A DNA stretch of 64,000 nucleotides from Neorhizobium vignae. Its GTDB lineage: Bacteria; Pseudomonadota; Alphaproteobacteria; Rhizobiales; Rhizobiaceae. The notes under the pieces were generated by a model that did not search any database, had not been told where the DNA came from, and saw only the letters and a list, made by a program, of their open reading frames with translations. Every line of letters begins with the position of its first letter. The stretch's first letter is position 1. Made by a program: the position numbers and the translations under genes. Positions 7,457 to 17,305 of this stretch are shown here, in pieces. The stretch covers positions 1 to 64,000 of the forward strand of contig NZ_JNNU01000012.1 in NCBI RefSeq assembly GCF_000732195.1, read 5' to 3'.

Positions 7457-9289
7457 CTACGGCGCCTTCACCGCGTCGAGCAGGCGAAGCTGCATCCGGC
7501 GCGTGCCCTGCCACTGGTCGGCGCTGAGGCAGCCGGCGGCGTGGATCTGCGCGCCCCTGGAGTTCAGCAGCATATTGCCGAGCGGTGTTTCGGCGGCCCG
7601 GAAGGCGATCCCTTCAAGACGCGAGCCGTCGGCCGCCTCCAGCGTCACCTTGATATGAGCGGTCCCAACCAGGCGGGCATCCTTCAGCCTGTGAGCGGGG
7701 ATCGCGAAAACGGGTTGCGAATGACCGGAACCATAGGGACCGGCCTGTTCGAGCTGGTCGAAAAGTTCGAGCGTCGCGCCGGAAGCGGAAAGCGCGCCGT
7801 CGATCTTCAGCACGTGGTTGGCGACCAGCGCCGGAACGCCCTCGCCCGCCATCTCCTCGAAGAAGGCGCGCAGGCGGCCGAGATTGCTGCGCTCGACCGT
7901 CAACCCCGCCGCCATGGCGTGGCCGCCGCCCTTGACGAGCAGGCCGGCATCGACGGCCGCGCGGACCATCCGACCCATGTCGAAGCCGTTGATCGAGCGG
8001 CCGGAGCCCGTGCCCTTGCCGGAGGGATCGAAGGCGATCGCGAAAGCTGGCCGCTTGAATTTTTCCTTCAGCCGCGCCGCGATCAGCCCGACGATGCCGG
8101 GATGCCACTTGTCGCGCGCCGTGACGATGACGTTTGCCCCCTCGCCGTTGCCGTATTCGGCCAGCACTTCGGCTTCCGCCTCAGCGAGCATGGCGGCCTC
8201 CATGGCCTGCCGTTCGCGGTTGAGGTCGTCCAGCCGGCCGGCGATCTCCTCCGCCTCGATCGGATCTTCGAGCGTCAACAGGCGGCTGCCGAGCGCCGCG
8301 TCGCCGATCCGGCCGCCGGCATTGATGCGCGGGCCGATCAGGAAGCCGAAATGATAGGGCGTCACCGGACCCCCGAGCCCCGCCTTGCGGAACAGCGCCG
8401 AAAGCCCGGCATTGCCCATATGGCGGGCCGCAAGCAGGCCCTTGACCACGTAGGCGCGATTGAGGCCCTTCAGCGGCACCACGTCGCAGACGGTCGCCAA
8501 CGCGACGATATCGAGCCAGGCGAGCAGGTCGAGCGATCCGACGCGCGGATCGCCAATCTGGCGCATGTGGCGCGCGGCGGCGACCAGAACCAGGAAGACG
8601 ACGCCGGCGGCGCAGAGATGGCCCTGGCCCGAGAGATCGTCCTCGCGATTCGGATTGACGAGCGCCAGGCACGGCGGCAGCTCATGGCCGAGCTGGTGGT
8701 GGTCGATGACCACGACGTCACAGCCCTCGTCACGCGCCGCGGCAAGCGCATCATGGCTGGTGGAGCCGCAGTCGACCGTGACGATGAGGCCCGCGCCATT
8801 AGCGATCAGCTGGCGGATTGCCGCCGGATTGGGGCCGTAACCCTCGAAGATGCGGTCGGGAATATAGATTTCCGCTTCGACGCCGAAATGGCGGAGGAAC
8901 CGGTAGAGCAATGCAGAAGAGGACGCGCCGTCGACGTCGTAATCGCCGAAGATCGCGACCTTCTCCCGCCTCGCGATCGCGTCGGCAAGCCGCAGCACCG
9001 CCTTTTCGCAATCGGTCAGGGTGTAGGGATCAGGCATCAGCGAGCGGATGGTCGGATCGAGGAAAGCGGGGGCATCGTCGAGCGTAACGCCGCGACCGGC
9101 AAGTACGCGGGCGACGAGATCGGGGATGCCGTGGATCTGGGCGATCGCCAGCGCCCGGTTCTGGGCTGCCTGATCGAGACGCGACACCCAGCGCTGGTCG
9201 CCCGCGGAGCGTTCGACGCCGAGGAATGCGCGCGGGACGGGATCAACCGTTTCAGCCGTGGACGAAAGCGCAGAGAAAATTCTGGTCAT
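7457..9289 (-). CDS. recJ: Single-stranded-DNA-specific exonuclease RecJ
   Basis: 610 residues, the usual length. It degrades single-stranded DNA 5' to 3' in recombination and mismatch repair. DHH-family motifs are present: VAIFGDYDVDGASSSALLYR (motif I, metal-binding Asp), TVDCGS (motif II), VVIDHHQLG (motif III, DHH) and the DHHA1 region (GPRINAGGRIGDA and GKGTGSGRSINGFDMG with the later GGHAMAAG). The gene is leftward; its 3' end faces the tRNA-Glu pair. The start at 9289 has only a weak ribosome binding site. Confidence 0.97.
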   Translation of the reverse strand: MTRIFSALSSTAETVDPVPRAFLGVERSAGDQRWVSRLDQAAQNRALAIAQIHGIPDLVARVLAGRGVTLDDAPAFLDPTIRSLMPDPYTLTDCEKAVLRLADAIARREKVAIFGDYDVDGASSSALLYRFLRHFGVEAEIYIPDRIFEGYGPNPAAIRQLIANGAGLIVTVDCGSTSHDALAAARDEGCDVVVIDHHQLGHELPPCLALVNPNREDDLSGQGHLCAAGVVFLVLVAAARHMRQIGDPRVGSLDLLAWLDIVALATVCDVVPLKGLNRAYVVKGLLAARHMGNAGLSALFRKAGLGGPVTPYHFGFLIGPRINAGGRIGDAALGSRLLTLEDPIEAEEIAGRLDDLNRERQAMEAAMLAEAEAEVLAEYGNGEGANVIVTARDKWHPGIVGLIAARLKEKFKRPAFAIAFDPSGKGTGSGRSINGFDMGRMVRAAVDAGLLVKGGGHAMAAGLTVERSNLGRLRAFFEEMAGEGVPALVANHVLKIDGALSASGATLELFDQLEQAGPYGSGHSQPVFAIPAHRLKDARLVGTAHIKVTLEAADGSRLEGIAFRAAETPLGNMLLNSRGAQIHAAGCLSADQWQGTRRMQLRLLDAVKAP

Positions 9290-9377
9290 GGAGCGCTTTT
9301 AGCGTATCGCGGGTGCGAGAGGAATCGATTTGACGAGATCGTCGGTTGGATCTCGCGATCTCTCGATAACCGGCCGA

Positions 9378-9656
9378 TCACAGCATCGACCAGACGAACG
9401 CCGAGCCGCTGATGCCGGCAGCGACGGCGAAGAAGACGATCAGGAAAACAAAACTCCGCCGACCTTCAAGACCGTCGCCATGCGCCTGATCATTGGCATG
9501 GACTAAGCGCATGGGCCGAGAGCCATGCGGCTCGGGGAGGATGCCGCCGAGTTGCAGACGGTATCCCTTGTTCCGCGTGGTCATTTTCCGCGTATTCATG
9601 GCCCGCATCTTCATGGCGATCGCGCAAGCCTCCTCGGAAGTGATTGCCAGCGACAA
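9378..9656 (-). CDS. Small protein with a C-terminal membrane segment, hypothetical
   Basis: Up to 92 residues. Only the end is distinctive, a single transmembrane segment (SFVFLIVFFAVAAGISGSAF). The N-terminal part is basic and polar. Several in-frame starts exist (a TTG at 9656 and ATGs downstream such as MTTRNKGY) and none has a well-placed ribosome binding site, so the true start and even the reality of the gene are uncertain. It sits between recJ and hom on the same strand. Confidence 0.4.
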   Translation of the reverse strand: MSLAITSEEACAIAMKMRAMNTRKMTTRNKGYRLQLGGILPEPHGSRPMRLVHANDQAHGDGLEGRRSFVFLIVFFAVAAGISGSAFVWSML

Positions 9657-9784
9657 TCTACGTCCGGAGCCCTTTAGCGGCCAGTCAGTGAGCCTTTGCG
9701 GCCTTGCTTTTCACAGACGTTCTGGAAAGGTTCCGGCGTTACCCACAGGAAACGGCAGCGCCGGCTTCTCGAAGCGACCTGTTT

Positions 9785-11107
9785 CTAAAAAGCCTTCGGG
9801 CGTTCGATGCGAATCACCTGGGGTTCGCCAACGAGATAGTTCTCGGCCTTGATCGCATCGACAGCCTTGCGGATCGAATCCTCCATCGTCGCATGGGTGA
9901 CGAGAATGATCGTCTTCGGCGTGTCCGCCGCGGCGTCCGGTTTGGCCCGCTGCATGATCGATTCCAGCGAGATGCCGTTCTCGGCCATACGGGCAGCGAT
10001 ACTGGCAAAGACCCCGGTGCGGTCGGCGACCGTCAGGCGGATGAAATAACCGCCCTCATGGCTCTGCATGCGGGCGCGCCTATAGGGCGCCAGCGACGCC
10101 GCCGGTGTGCCGAGGACCGGAACGCGCTGTGCGCCCGGGCTGCTCTTAGCGATATCGGCGATATCGCCGAGAACGGCGGACGCGGTTGCATTGCCGCCGG
10201 CGCCGGGGCCGACCATCAGCAGTTCACCAAGGATATCGGATTCGATCGCCACCGCATTGGTGACGCCATCGACCTGGGCGATGACGGAGTCATGCGGCAC
10301 CATGGTCGGATGGACGCGCTGCTCGATGCCGCTGTCAGTCAGCTGGGCGACGCCGAGCAGCTTGATGCGGTAGCCGAGATCGGCCGCGGCATGAATGTCC
10401 TCGATCGAGATATTGCTGATGCCTTCGAGATAGATCTCGTCGGCGGCGATCTGCGTGCCGAAGGCAAGCGTCGTCAGGATGGCGAGCTTGTGGGCCGTGT
10501 CGTTGCCCTCGATATCGAAGGCCGGATCAGCCTCGGCATAACCGAGGCGCTGCGCTTCCTTGAGGCAATCGGCAAAAGACAGGCCTTCCTTCTCCATCCG
10601 GGTCAGGATGTAATTGCAGGTGCCGTTCATGATGCCATAGACGCGCGACACGGTATTGCCGGTCAAGGACTCGCGAAGCGCCTTGATGACCGGGATGCCG
10701 CCGGCGACGGCCGCTTCGAAATTGAGAAGAACGCTTTTCTCTTCGGCGATCTTGGCAAGCTCGACACCGGACGCTGCAAGCAGCGCCTTGTTGGCCGTCA
10801 CCACGTGGAGACCACGGGTGAGCGCCGCCCGGACGGAATCGGCGGCCGCGCCCGAAGCACCGCCCATCAATTCCACGAAGACGTCGATATCGGCCTCGTT
10901 GGCCATCTTTTCCGGCGTGTCGAACCATGTGATGCCGGAAATATCGATGCCGCGGTCGCGCGACCTGTCGCGTGCGGTTACCGCCGTAATCTCGATCGCC
11001 CGGCCGCATGTCGTTGCCAATTCATTCGCGCGGGTCTGGATGATCCGGACGAGCGAGGCACCCACAGTGCCGAGACCCGCAATGCCGACTTTGAGGGCGT
11101 CTGCCAT
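9785..11107 (-). CDS. hom: Homoserine dehydrogenase
   Basis: 440 residues. It reduces aspartate semialdehyde to homoserine with NAD(P)H, the branch point to threonine and methionine. Domains: N-terminal Rossmann fold (KVGIAGLGTVGASLVRII), central catalytic domain (NFEAAVAGGIPVIKALRESL, GIMNGTCNYILTRM, and the conserved YAEADPAFDIEGNDTAHKLA) and a C-terminal ACT domain near residues 350-430 (FIRLTVADRTGVFASIAARM), probably for threonine feedback. AGGAAG precedes the ATG. An aminotransferase gene lies 60 bases upstream on the same strand. Confidence 0.96.
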   Translation of the reverse strand: MADALKVGIAGLGTVGASLVRIIQTRANELATTCGRAIEITAVTARDRSRDRGIDISGITWFDTPEKMANEADIDVFVELMGGASGAAADSVRAALTRGLHVVTANKALLAASGVELAKIAEEKSVLLNFEAAVAGGIPVIKALRESLTGNTVSRVYGIMNGTCNYILTRMEKEGLSFADCLKEAQRLGYAEADPAFDIEGNDTAHKLAILTTLAFGTQIAADEIYLEGISNISIEDIHAAADLGYRIKLLGVAQLTDSGIEQRVHPTMVPHDSVIAQVDGVTNAVAIESDILGELLMVGPGAGGNATASAVLGDIADIAKSSPGAQRVPVLGTPAASLAPYRRARMQSHEGGYFIRLTVADRTGVFASIAARMAENGISLESIMQRAKPDAAADTPKTIILVTHATMEDSIRKAVDAIKAENYLVGEPQVIRIERPKAF

Positions 11108-11167
11108 GCTATTCTTCCTGATTGCCTGGGAGGCGGCCCGTCGGGGCCGCCGGAAATGCTGGTCCGA

Positions 11168-12385
11168 TCAGCGGCGCGTGTTGAGCGAGATGACGTTGTG
11201 CATCGTCTCGTCGGCCGTCGACAGGAACTTCTTGATGTTGCGGGCCGCCTGGCGGATGCGGTGTTCGTTCTCGACGAGTGCCAGACGAACATAGTCATCG
11301 CCCATCTCGCCGAAACCGATGCCCGGCGCAACCGCGACGTCCGCCTTCTCGACGAGGAGTTTCGAGAATTCGAGGCTGCCGAGGTGGCGGAACTTTTCCG
11401 GGATCTTGGCCCAAGCGAACATGGTGGCTGCCGGCGGCGGCACTTCGAAACCGGCCTTGCCGAAAGAGTCGACCATCACGTCGCGGCGGCGCTTGTAGAC
11501 GTTGCGGACTTCCGCGATATCGGAACCGTCGCCGTTGAGGGCATGGGTCGCGGCAACCTGGATCGGCGTGAAGGCACCGTAGTCGAGATAGGACTTGACG
11601 CGGGTCAGCGCCGAGATCAGCCGCTCGTTGCCGACCGCAAAGCCGATGCGCCAGCCGGGCATGGAGAAGGTCTTCGACATCGAGGTAAACTCGACGGCGA
11701 TATCCATCGCGCCGGGTACCTGCAATACGGACGGTGGCGGTTCGCCTTCGAAGTAGATTTCCGAATAGGCTAGGTCCGACAGTACGATGATGTCGTGCTT
11801 CTTGGCGAAGCTCACGACTTCCTTGTAAAAATCCAGCGAGGCGACATGCGCCGTCGGGTTGGATGGATAGTTGAGGATCAGCGCCAAGGGTTTTGGGATC
11901 GAATGCTTCACTGCGCGCTCGAGCGGGGGAAAGAAGCTGTCGTCCGGCTCGACCGACATGGAGCGGATCACGCCGCCGGCCATCAGGAAGCCGAAGGCAT
12001 GGATCGGATAGGTCGGGTTGGGGCAGAGGATAACGTCGCCGGGCGCGGTGATCGCCTGCGCCATGTTGGCGAAGCCTTCCTTGGAGCCGAGCGTCGCAAC
12101 GACCTGGGTGTCCGGGTTGAGCTTCACGCCGAAACGGCGGGCGTAATAGGCGGCCTGGGCGCGGCGCAGGCCGGGAATGCCCTTGGACGACGAATAACGA
12201 TGGGTGCGCGGGTCCTGGACCACTTCGCACAGCTTGTCGACGATCGCCTTCGGCGTCGGAAGGTCGGGATTGCCCATGCCGAGATCGATAATGTCCGCGC
12301 CACCCGCTCGCGCGCTGGCCTTCAAACGGTTGACCTGTTCGAAGACGTATGGCGGCAGGCGTCGGACTTTATGAAACTCTTCCAT
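11168..12385 (-). CDS. Class I/II pyridoxal-phosphate aminotransferase (AlaC / LL-DAP aminotransferase type)
   Basis: 405 residues with the fold-type I signature: GMGNPDLPTP, YSSSKGIPGLR, NYPSNPTA, DLAYSEIYFEG, and the PLP lysine in SMSKTFSMPGWRIGFAVGN. This group is annotated either as LL-diaminopimelate aminotransferase or as glutamate-pyruvate transaminase AlaC; the sequence alone does not settle the substrate. GGGGAG sits well before the ATG. Pairing with homoserine dehydrogenase downstream points to amino-acid biosynthesis. Confidence 0.9.
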   Translation of the reverse strand: MEEFHKVRRLPPYVFEQVNRLKASARAGGADIIDLGMGNPDLPTPKAIVDKLCEVVQDPRTHRYSSSKGIPGLRRAQAAYYARRFGVKLNPDTQVVATLGSKEGFANMAQAITAPGDVILCPNPTYPIHAFGFLMAGGVIRSMSVEPDDSFFPPLERAVKHSIPKPLALILNYPSNPTAHVASLDFYKEVVSFAKKHDIIVLSDLAYSEIYFEGEPPPSVLQVPGAMDIAVEFTSMSKTFSMPGWRIGFAVGNERLISALTRVKSYLDYGAFTPIQVAATHALNGDGSDIAEVRNVYKRRRDVMVDSFGKAGFEVPPPAATMFAWAKIPEKFRHLGSLEFSKLLVEKADVAVAPGIGFGEMGDDYVRLALVENEHRIRQAARNIKKFLSTADETMHNVISLNTRR

Positions 12386-12513
12386 CTTTCTCCCCGTGGA
12401 GGGCGCGCAGCGTCAGACGCGACGCGCCGGTGTCGCATGATTGGCGATTTTTTGCTTTGCGACCAAAAGCGCCGAAAGGCAAGTGCTATTTGCCGATATG
12501 AGGTTGGGCCGGA

Positions 12514-12915
12514 CTACTTGGCGATGTTGGCCAACGCGTCCTTGCCGTGCTCGGCGGCGAGCTTGCGGTATTCGGCAACCCGGCGCTGATATTCGGCTTC
12601 CGAGATCGAGCCGGACCGGCGCAGGCGGGCGAGCGACGCAAGGCGCGGCTCGGACTTGTTGTAATCCTCGTCCTCGATCTGCTCGGCCGCAGCGCGCAGC
12701 GTCGGATCGAAGCTCGGATAGACGCCGGTGTTCTGCCTGGTGACAGGGCCCGGCGGCGGCGCGGTCTTGGTCTGGACGACCACGGCCGGCGGTGCGGTGT
12801 TCGGAATACCGTCATCCAGAGCAAAGATGTTGCTGTTGCAGCCAGCCAGCAGAGAGAGCGCGCCAAGACCGATGAAAAGCGGTAAGCTGCCGATCCGATG
12901 CCTCAGTTTTTCCAT
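12514..12915 (-). CDS. Lipoprotein with C-terminal SHOCT-like helix
   Basis: 133 residues from ATG 12915 (MEKLRHRIGSLPLFIGLGAL). A perfect lipobox LLAGC puts the lipidated Cys at about residue 25. A proline-rich linker (TAPPPGPVTRQN) follows, then a short helical domain of SHOCT type (LARLRRSGSISEAEYQRRVA). The long open frame that continues upstream on this strand is antisense to phaC and sfsA and is not part of the gene. Function unknown; envelope-located. Confidence 0.75.
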   Translation of the reverse strand: MEKLRHRIGSLPLFIGLGALSLLAGCNSNIFALDDGIPNTAPPAVVVQTKTAPPPGPVTRQNTGVYPSFDPTLRAAAEQIEDEDYNKSEPRLASLARLRRSGSISEAEYQRRVAEYRKLAAEHGKDALANIAK

Positions 12916-13038
12916 TTCCGTAACCCAGTTTCCGTCATCGGCCAAATGCACCTGAAGGCGCCGATCGCTGGCACTTGTATTCGCTTTCAGGCACAATGTA
13001 CAAACGAAAACAACTAACAAACTGTGGGGAGGCCGCAC

Positions 13039-14895
13039 GTGGCGGAAAAGACCGACGACAAAGGGCAGACCGGACAGGAATTTCCGGGATTCGACCCCAA
13101 ATCGGTCGAGGCCTACGTGGTCAAGGACCCGCAGGCACTCGCCATGAACTTCGCCCGGGCGCTCGAAAATCTCGGCAAGGCGGCATCGGAATGGCTCGGC
13201 CCGCGCGAACGCGGCGAGATCGGCGATTCGGTCGACCCGATGACCGACCTCGTGAAAACCCTTTCCAAGGTCACCGAATACTGGATTTCGGATCCGAAGC
13301 GGACGCTCGAAGCCCAGACCCTGCTGTTTTCCAGCTATATCGGCATCTGGACCCGCACGCTCAATCAGTTTTCGGGGCAATACTCCGGCCAGCCGGTCGC
13401 CTCCGAGGCCGACAACCTGCCGAAGGACAAGCGGTTCGCTGATCAGGACTGGGCAAAGAACCCGTTCTTCGCCCTCCTCCGGCAGCTCTATCTCGTCACC
13501 GCCTCCTGGGCCGACAAGCTGGTCAACGAAGCTGAAGGGCTCGACGAGCATACGCGGCACAAGGCCGCCTTCTACGTGAAACAGGTGACGGCGGCCCTTT
13601 CGCCGGCCAATTTCGCGCTCACCAATCCGGAAGTGTATCGCGAGACGGTGGCCAGCAACGGCGCCAACCTGGTGGCCGGCATGAAGATGTTCGCCGAGGA
13701 TATCGCCGCCGGGCGTGGTGACCTGAGGCTGCGCCACACGGACGCGACCAAGTTCGCAGTCGGCCGCAACATGGCGCTGACGCCGGGCAAGGTGATCGCA
13801 CAGAGCGAGGTCTGCGAGGTCATCCAGTACGAGCCCTCGACGGAAACGGTGCTGAAGCGCCCTCTCCTCATCTGCCCGCCGTGGATCAACAAGTTCTACA
13901 TCCTCGACCTCAACCCGCAGAAGAGCTTCATCAAGTGGTGCGTCGACCAGGGCCACACTGTGTTCGTGATCTCCTGGGTCAATCCGGACGAACGGCATGC
14001 AAGCAAGGACTGGGAAGCCTACATGCGCGAAGGGATCGACTTCGCGCTGACCACGGTCGAGAAGGCTACTGGCGAAAAACAGGTCAACGCGATCGGTTAT
14101 TGCGTCGGCGGAACGCTGCTTGCCGCGACGCTTGCCTATCACGCCCAGAAGAAGAACAGCCGCATCGCATCGGCGACCTTCCTCACCACCCAGGTGGATT
14201 TCACCCATGCGGGCGATCTCAAGGTCTTTGTCGACGAAGAACAGATTTCGGCGATGGAAAAACAGATGAATGCGATCGGCTATCTCGACGGTTCGAAGAT
14301 GGCGACCGCCTTCAACATGTTGCGCGCTTCGGAACTGATCTGGCCCTATGTGGTCAGCAACTACCTGAAGGGCCAGGAGCCGATGCCCTTCGACCTGCTC
14401 TACTGGAATTCCGACAGCACGCGCATGGCGGCTGCCAACCACGCCTATTACCTGCGCAACTGCTATCTCGACAACAACCTGAGCAAGGGCCAAATGAAGC
14501 TCGCGGGAAAGACGATCTCGCTGAAGGACATCAAGATCCCGATCTACAATCTCGCCACCCGGGAGGACCATATCGCCCCGCCGAAATCGGTCTTCCTCGG
14601 CTCCTCGCTGTTCGGCGGTCCTGTGGATTTCGTGCTGACCGGTTCGGGCCACATCGCCGGCGTCGTCAACCCGCCCGACAAGCAGAAGTACCAGTACTGG
14701 ACCGGCGGGAAGGCCGAAGGCCAGTACGAGGACTGGCTGACGGATGCAGAGGAAAACAAGGGATCCTGGTGGCCGCACTGGCAAGCCTGGGTCGAGGCCA
14801 AGGACGACGAGCGCGTGCCGGCCCGCAAGCCCGGCGGCAAGGCGCTGAATGCGATTGCCGATGCGCCTGGCACCTATGTGCTGGAACGCATCTGA
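13039..14895 (+). CDS. phaC: Class I poly(3-hydroxyalkanoate) polymerase
   Basis: 618 residues from GTG 13039; GGGGAGG sits 6 bases upstream, whereas the earlier in-frame GTG at 13024 overlaps that site. The enzyme polymerises hydroxyacyl-CoA into PHA granules. An N-terminal PhaC_N domain ([20 protein letters not shown]) precedes an alpha/beta-hydrolase core. The catalytic triad is Cys355 in the lipase-like box (GYCVGGT), Asp510 (TREDHIAPP) and His538 (GSGHIAGVV). Length fits class I. sfsA, map and radC follow closely on the same strand. Confidence 0.97.
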   Translation: MAEKTDDKGQTGQEFPGFDPKSVEAYVVKDPQALAMNFARALENLGKAASEWLGPRERGEIGDSVDPMTDLVKTLSKVTEYWISDPKRTLEAQTLLFSSYIGIWTRTLNQFSGQYSGQPVASEADNLPKDKRFADQDWAKNPFFALLRQLYLVTASWADKLVNEAEGLDEHTRHKAAFYVKQVTAALSPANFALTNPEVYRETVASNGANLVAGMKMFAEDIAAGRGDLRLRHTDATKFAVGRNMALTPGKVIAQSEVCEVIQYEPSTETVLKRPLLICPPWINKFYILDLNPQKSFIKWCVDQGHTVFVISWVNPDERHASKDWEAYMREGIDFALTTVEKATGEKQVNAIGYCVGGTLLAATLAYHAQKKNSRIASATFLTTQVDFTHAGDLKVFVDEEQISAMEKQMNAIGYLDGSKMATAFNMLRASELIWPYVVSNYLKGQEPMPFDLLYWNSDSTRMAAANHAYYLRNCYLDNNLSKGQMKLAGKTISLKDIKIPIYNLATREDHIAPPKSVFLGSSLFGGPVDFVLTGSGHIAGVVNPPDKQKYQYWTGGKAEGQYEDWLTDAEENKGSWWPHWQAWVEAKDDERVPARKPGGKALNAIADAPGTYVLERI

Positions 14896-14907
14896 CCCTA
14901 TTCGCAG

Positions 14908-15627
14908 ATGCGCTTCGATCCCCCACTGGTGCCTGCCACCCTCCTGCAGCGCTATAAGCGTTTCCTGTTCGACGCCGTGCTGGCGGATGGCACGCCGTTT
15001 ACCGGCTCGTGCCCGAATACCGGTTCGATGCGCGGGCTGACGACGCCAGGCTCGAAGATCTGGGTGTCGCTGCATGACAGCCCCACCCGCAAATACCGGC
15101 ACATGTTCGAGATGGTCGAGTTGGACGGCGAGCGCGTCGGCATCAATACCGGCCTGCCGAACCGGCTCGCGGAAGAGGCGATCCGCGCCGGGCTGATCCC
15201 GAGCCTTCGCGGCTATGAGACGATCCTGCGCGAACAGCGCTACGGCAGAAATTCCCGCATCGACTTCCTGCTTCTGGGCGGCGACATGCCGAATGCCTAT
15301 GTGGAGGTGAAAAACGTCCACTTCTGCCGCGAGCCGGGGTTGGCGGAATTTCCCGACACCGTGACCAAGCGCGGCGCCAAACATCTGGAAGAACTGGGCG
15401 ACATGGCGCAGGCCGGTCACCGGGCGGTGATGATCTACCTCATCCAGCGGCACGACTGCTCGCGTTTCCGCATCTGCGCCGACCTCGACCCGTTCTACGC
15501 ACTCGCCTTCGAGCGTGCCAAATCCCGCGGGGTGGAGGCCTATGCCGTGCATTGCCACGTTTCACCGGAGGAAATCGTGCCCGCGGGGCTGATCACCATG
15601 GACGAACGGGGCTCGGCTGTTTTATGA
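14908..15627 (+). CDS. sfsA: SfsA family DNA/RNA nuclease (sugar fermentation stimulation protein)
   Basis: 239 residues, full family length. Conserved segments are [24 protein letters not shown], the nuclease-like core [20 protein letters not shown] and [19 protein letters not shown], and the C-terminal HCHVSPEEI. SfsA has an N-terminal OB-like part and a PD-(D/E)XK-like core (D, E-x-K seen as YVEVKNV). Its biological role is poorly defined. It begins 12 bases after the phaC stop. Confidence 0.93.
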   Translation: MRFDPPLVPATLLQRYKRFLFDAVLADGTPFTGSCPNTGSMRGLTTPGSKIWVSLHDSPTRKYRHMFEMVELDGERVGINTGLPNRLAEEAIRAGLIPSLRGYETILREQRYGRNSRIDFLLLGGDMPNAYVEVKNVHFCREPGLAEFPDTVTKRGAKHLEELGDMAQAGHRAVMIYLIQRHDCSRFRICADLDPFYALAFERAKSRGVEAYAVHCHVSPEEIVPAGLITMDERGSAVL

Positions 15628-15652
15628 ACGGAGAGATTGCGAGAGAAGAACC

Positions 15653-16489
15653 ATGGTCAACTATATCGAGGCGGTCTCCGCCCCCCTGAAGAATACGGGT
15701 GCGATCCGGCTCTACACTGCGGAAGACTTTGCCGGGATGCGCAAGGCCTGCCTGCTGACGGCGCGCTGCCTCGACGAGCTGGCGGCGATCGTGCAGCCCG
15801 GCGTCACCACCAATGCCATCGACCGCTTCGTCTTCGAGTTCGGCATGGATCACGGCGCGCTGCCGGCGACGCTGAACTATCGCGGTTACACGAAATCATC
15901 CTGCACCTCGATCAATCACGTCGTCTGCCACGGCATTCCGGACGACAAGCCTTTGCGGGAAGGCGATATCGTCAACATCGACGTCACCTATATCCTCGAC
16001 GGCTGGCACGGGGATTCGAGCCGCATGTATCCGGTCGGGCAGATCAAGCGCGCTTCCGAGCGCCTGCTCGAAGTCACCTATGAATGCCTGATGCGCGGCA
16101 TCGAGGCGGTCCGTCCCGGCGCGCGCACGGGTGCTATCGGCGAGGCGATCCAGACCTATGCGGAAGCGGAGCGCTGCTCGGTAGTGCGCGATTTCTGCGG
16201 CCACGGCGTCGGCCGGCTGTTCCACGACTCGCCCAACATCCTCCATTACGGCCGTGCCGACGAAGGCCCGGAAATGAAGGAAGGGATGATCTTCACCATC
16301 GAGCCGATGATCAATCTCGGCAAACCGCATGTGAAGGTGCTTTCCGACGGCTGGACGGCGGTCACCCGCGACCGGTCGCTGTCGGCGCAATACGAACATG
16401 CGATCGGCGTCACCGCCACCGGCTGCGAGATCTTCACCTTGTCGCCCGGAGGCTTCGACCGGCCCGGCCTGCCGCCGCTTTCGAGGTAA
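15653..16489 (+). CDS. map: Methionine aminopeptidase, type I
   Basis: 278 residues. It removes the initiator methionine from nascent proteins. The pita-bread fold signature is visible: CTSINHVVCHGIPDDKPL, the metal ligands in VNIDVTYILDGWHGDSSRMY, FCGHGVGRLFHDSPNI, FTIEPMINLG and the last Glu in SAQYEHAIGVT. It is slightly longer than the E. coli enzyme at the N-terminus. radC starts 3 bases after its stop. Confidence 0.96.
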   Translation: MVNYIEAVSAPLKNTGAIRLYTAEDFAGMRKACLLTARCLDELAAIVQPGVTTNAIDRFVFEFGMDHGALPATLNYRGYTKSSCTSINHVVCHGIPDDKPLREGDIVNIDVTYILDGWHGDSSRMYPVGQIKRASERLLEVTYECLMRGIEAVRPGARTGAIGEAIQTYAEAERCSVVRDFCGHGVGRLFHDSPNILHYGRADEGPEMKEGMIFTIEPMINLGKPHVKVLSDGWTAVTRDRSLSAQYEHAIGVTATGCEIFTLSPGGFDRPGLPPLSR

Positions 16490-16492
16490 CGG

Positions 16493-17296
16493 ATGGCCAA
16501 CCGGTCCGCTCCTCCCCCGGACGAACAGACGTCCTTCATCGAGGACGAGCGCGGTTTTTTCTCCGAACAGCTGACCAAGCCGAAAGCCATCAAGAAACCG
16601 GCCTCGATGGACGACGAAGAGTCGGGCGCGCATTACCACGGCCATCGCGAACGACTCAAAACCAAGTATCGCGAACATGGCGATACCGGACTGGCCGACT
16701 ACGAGATTCTTGAACTCCTGCTGTTCCGGTCGATCCCGCGCCGCGATACGAAACCGCTTGCCAAGGCGCTGATCGCCCGGTTCGGAACGCTTGCCGGCGT
16801 TCTGGGGGCACCGCTCGGATTGCTGCAGGAGGTCAAGGGCGTCGGCGAGGCGGTGGCGCTCGACCTGAAGCTCGTCGCGACCGTCGGTCATCGGATGCTG
16901 AAAAGCGAGCTGCGCGGCAAGCAGGTCCTGTCTTCCTGGTCCTCGGTCATCGATTACTGCCATGCGATCATGGCCTATGAACCACGCGAACAGTTCCGCA
17001 TCCTCTTCCTCGACAAGCGGAATGCGCTGATCGCCGACGAGGTGCAGGGCCATGGTACCGTCGACCATACGCCGGTCTATCCGCGCGAAGTGGTTCGTCG
17101 GGCCCTGGAGCTCTCGGCGACCGCTCTTATTCTGGTCCACAATCACCCCAGTGGTGACCCGACCCCTTCCCGCGCCGATATCGACATGACGAAGACGATC
17201 GTCGACACCGCAAAACCTCTCGGCATCACGGTGCACGACCACATCATCATCGGCAAGGACGGGCATGTCAGCCTGAAGGGTCTCAGGCTGATCTGA
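16493..17296 (+). CDS. radC: RadC/JAB1-family protein
   Basis: 267 residues: a disordered N-terminus, a helix-hairpin-helix region ([20 protein letters not shown]) and a C-terminal JAMM/MPN domain with the zinc motif [20 protein letters not shown]. Despite the name, a direct DNA-repair role is doubtful; the biochemical function is unknown. The ribosome binding site GAGGTAA overlaps the end of map. The gene converges with the ABC ATPase gene, whose stop is 9 bases away. Confidence 0.92.
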   Translation: MANRSAPPPDEQTSFIEDERGFFSEQLTKPKAIKKPASMDDEESGAHYHGHRERLKTKYREHGDTGLADYEILELLLFRSIPRRDTKPLAKALIARFGTLAGVLGAPLGLLQEVKGVGEAVALDLKLVATVGHRMLKSELRGKQVLSSWSSVIDYCHAIMAYEPREQFRILFLDKRNALIADEVQGHGTVDHTPVYPREVVRRALELSATALILVHNHPSGDPTPSRADIDMTKTIVDTAKPLGITVHDHIIIGKDGHVSLKGLRLI

Positions 17297-17305
17297 ATTC
17301 TCGCC

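Noticed and set aside
7541..9412. 623-codon rightward open frame
   Set aside because: It is antisense to recJ, which has all its motifs. The frame has no ribosome binding site and an Arg/Asp/Gln-rich shadow composition.
9704..11773. 689-codon rightward open frame
   Set aside because: Antisense to homoserine dehydrogenase and the aminotransferase; it has no recognisable domain.
12514..15558. 1014-codon open frame on the minus strand
   Set aside because: Only the last 133 codons form a real gene (lipoprotein at 12514-12915). The rest is antisense to phaC and sfsA and has the biased composition of a GC-rich shadow frame.
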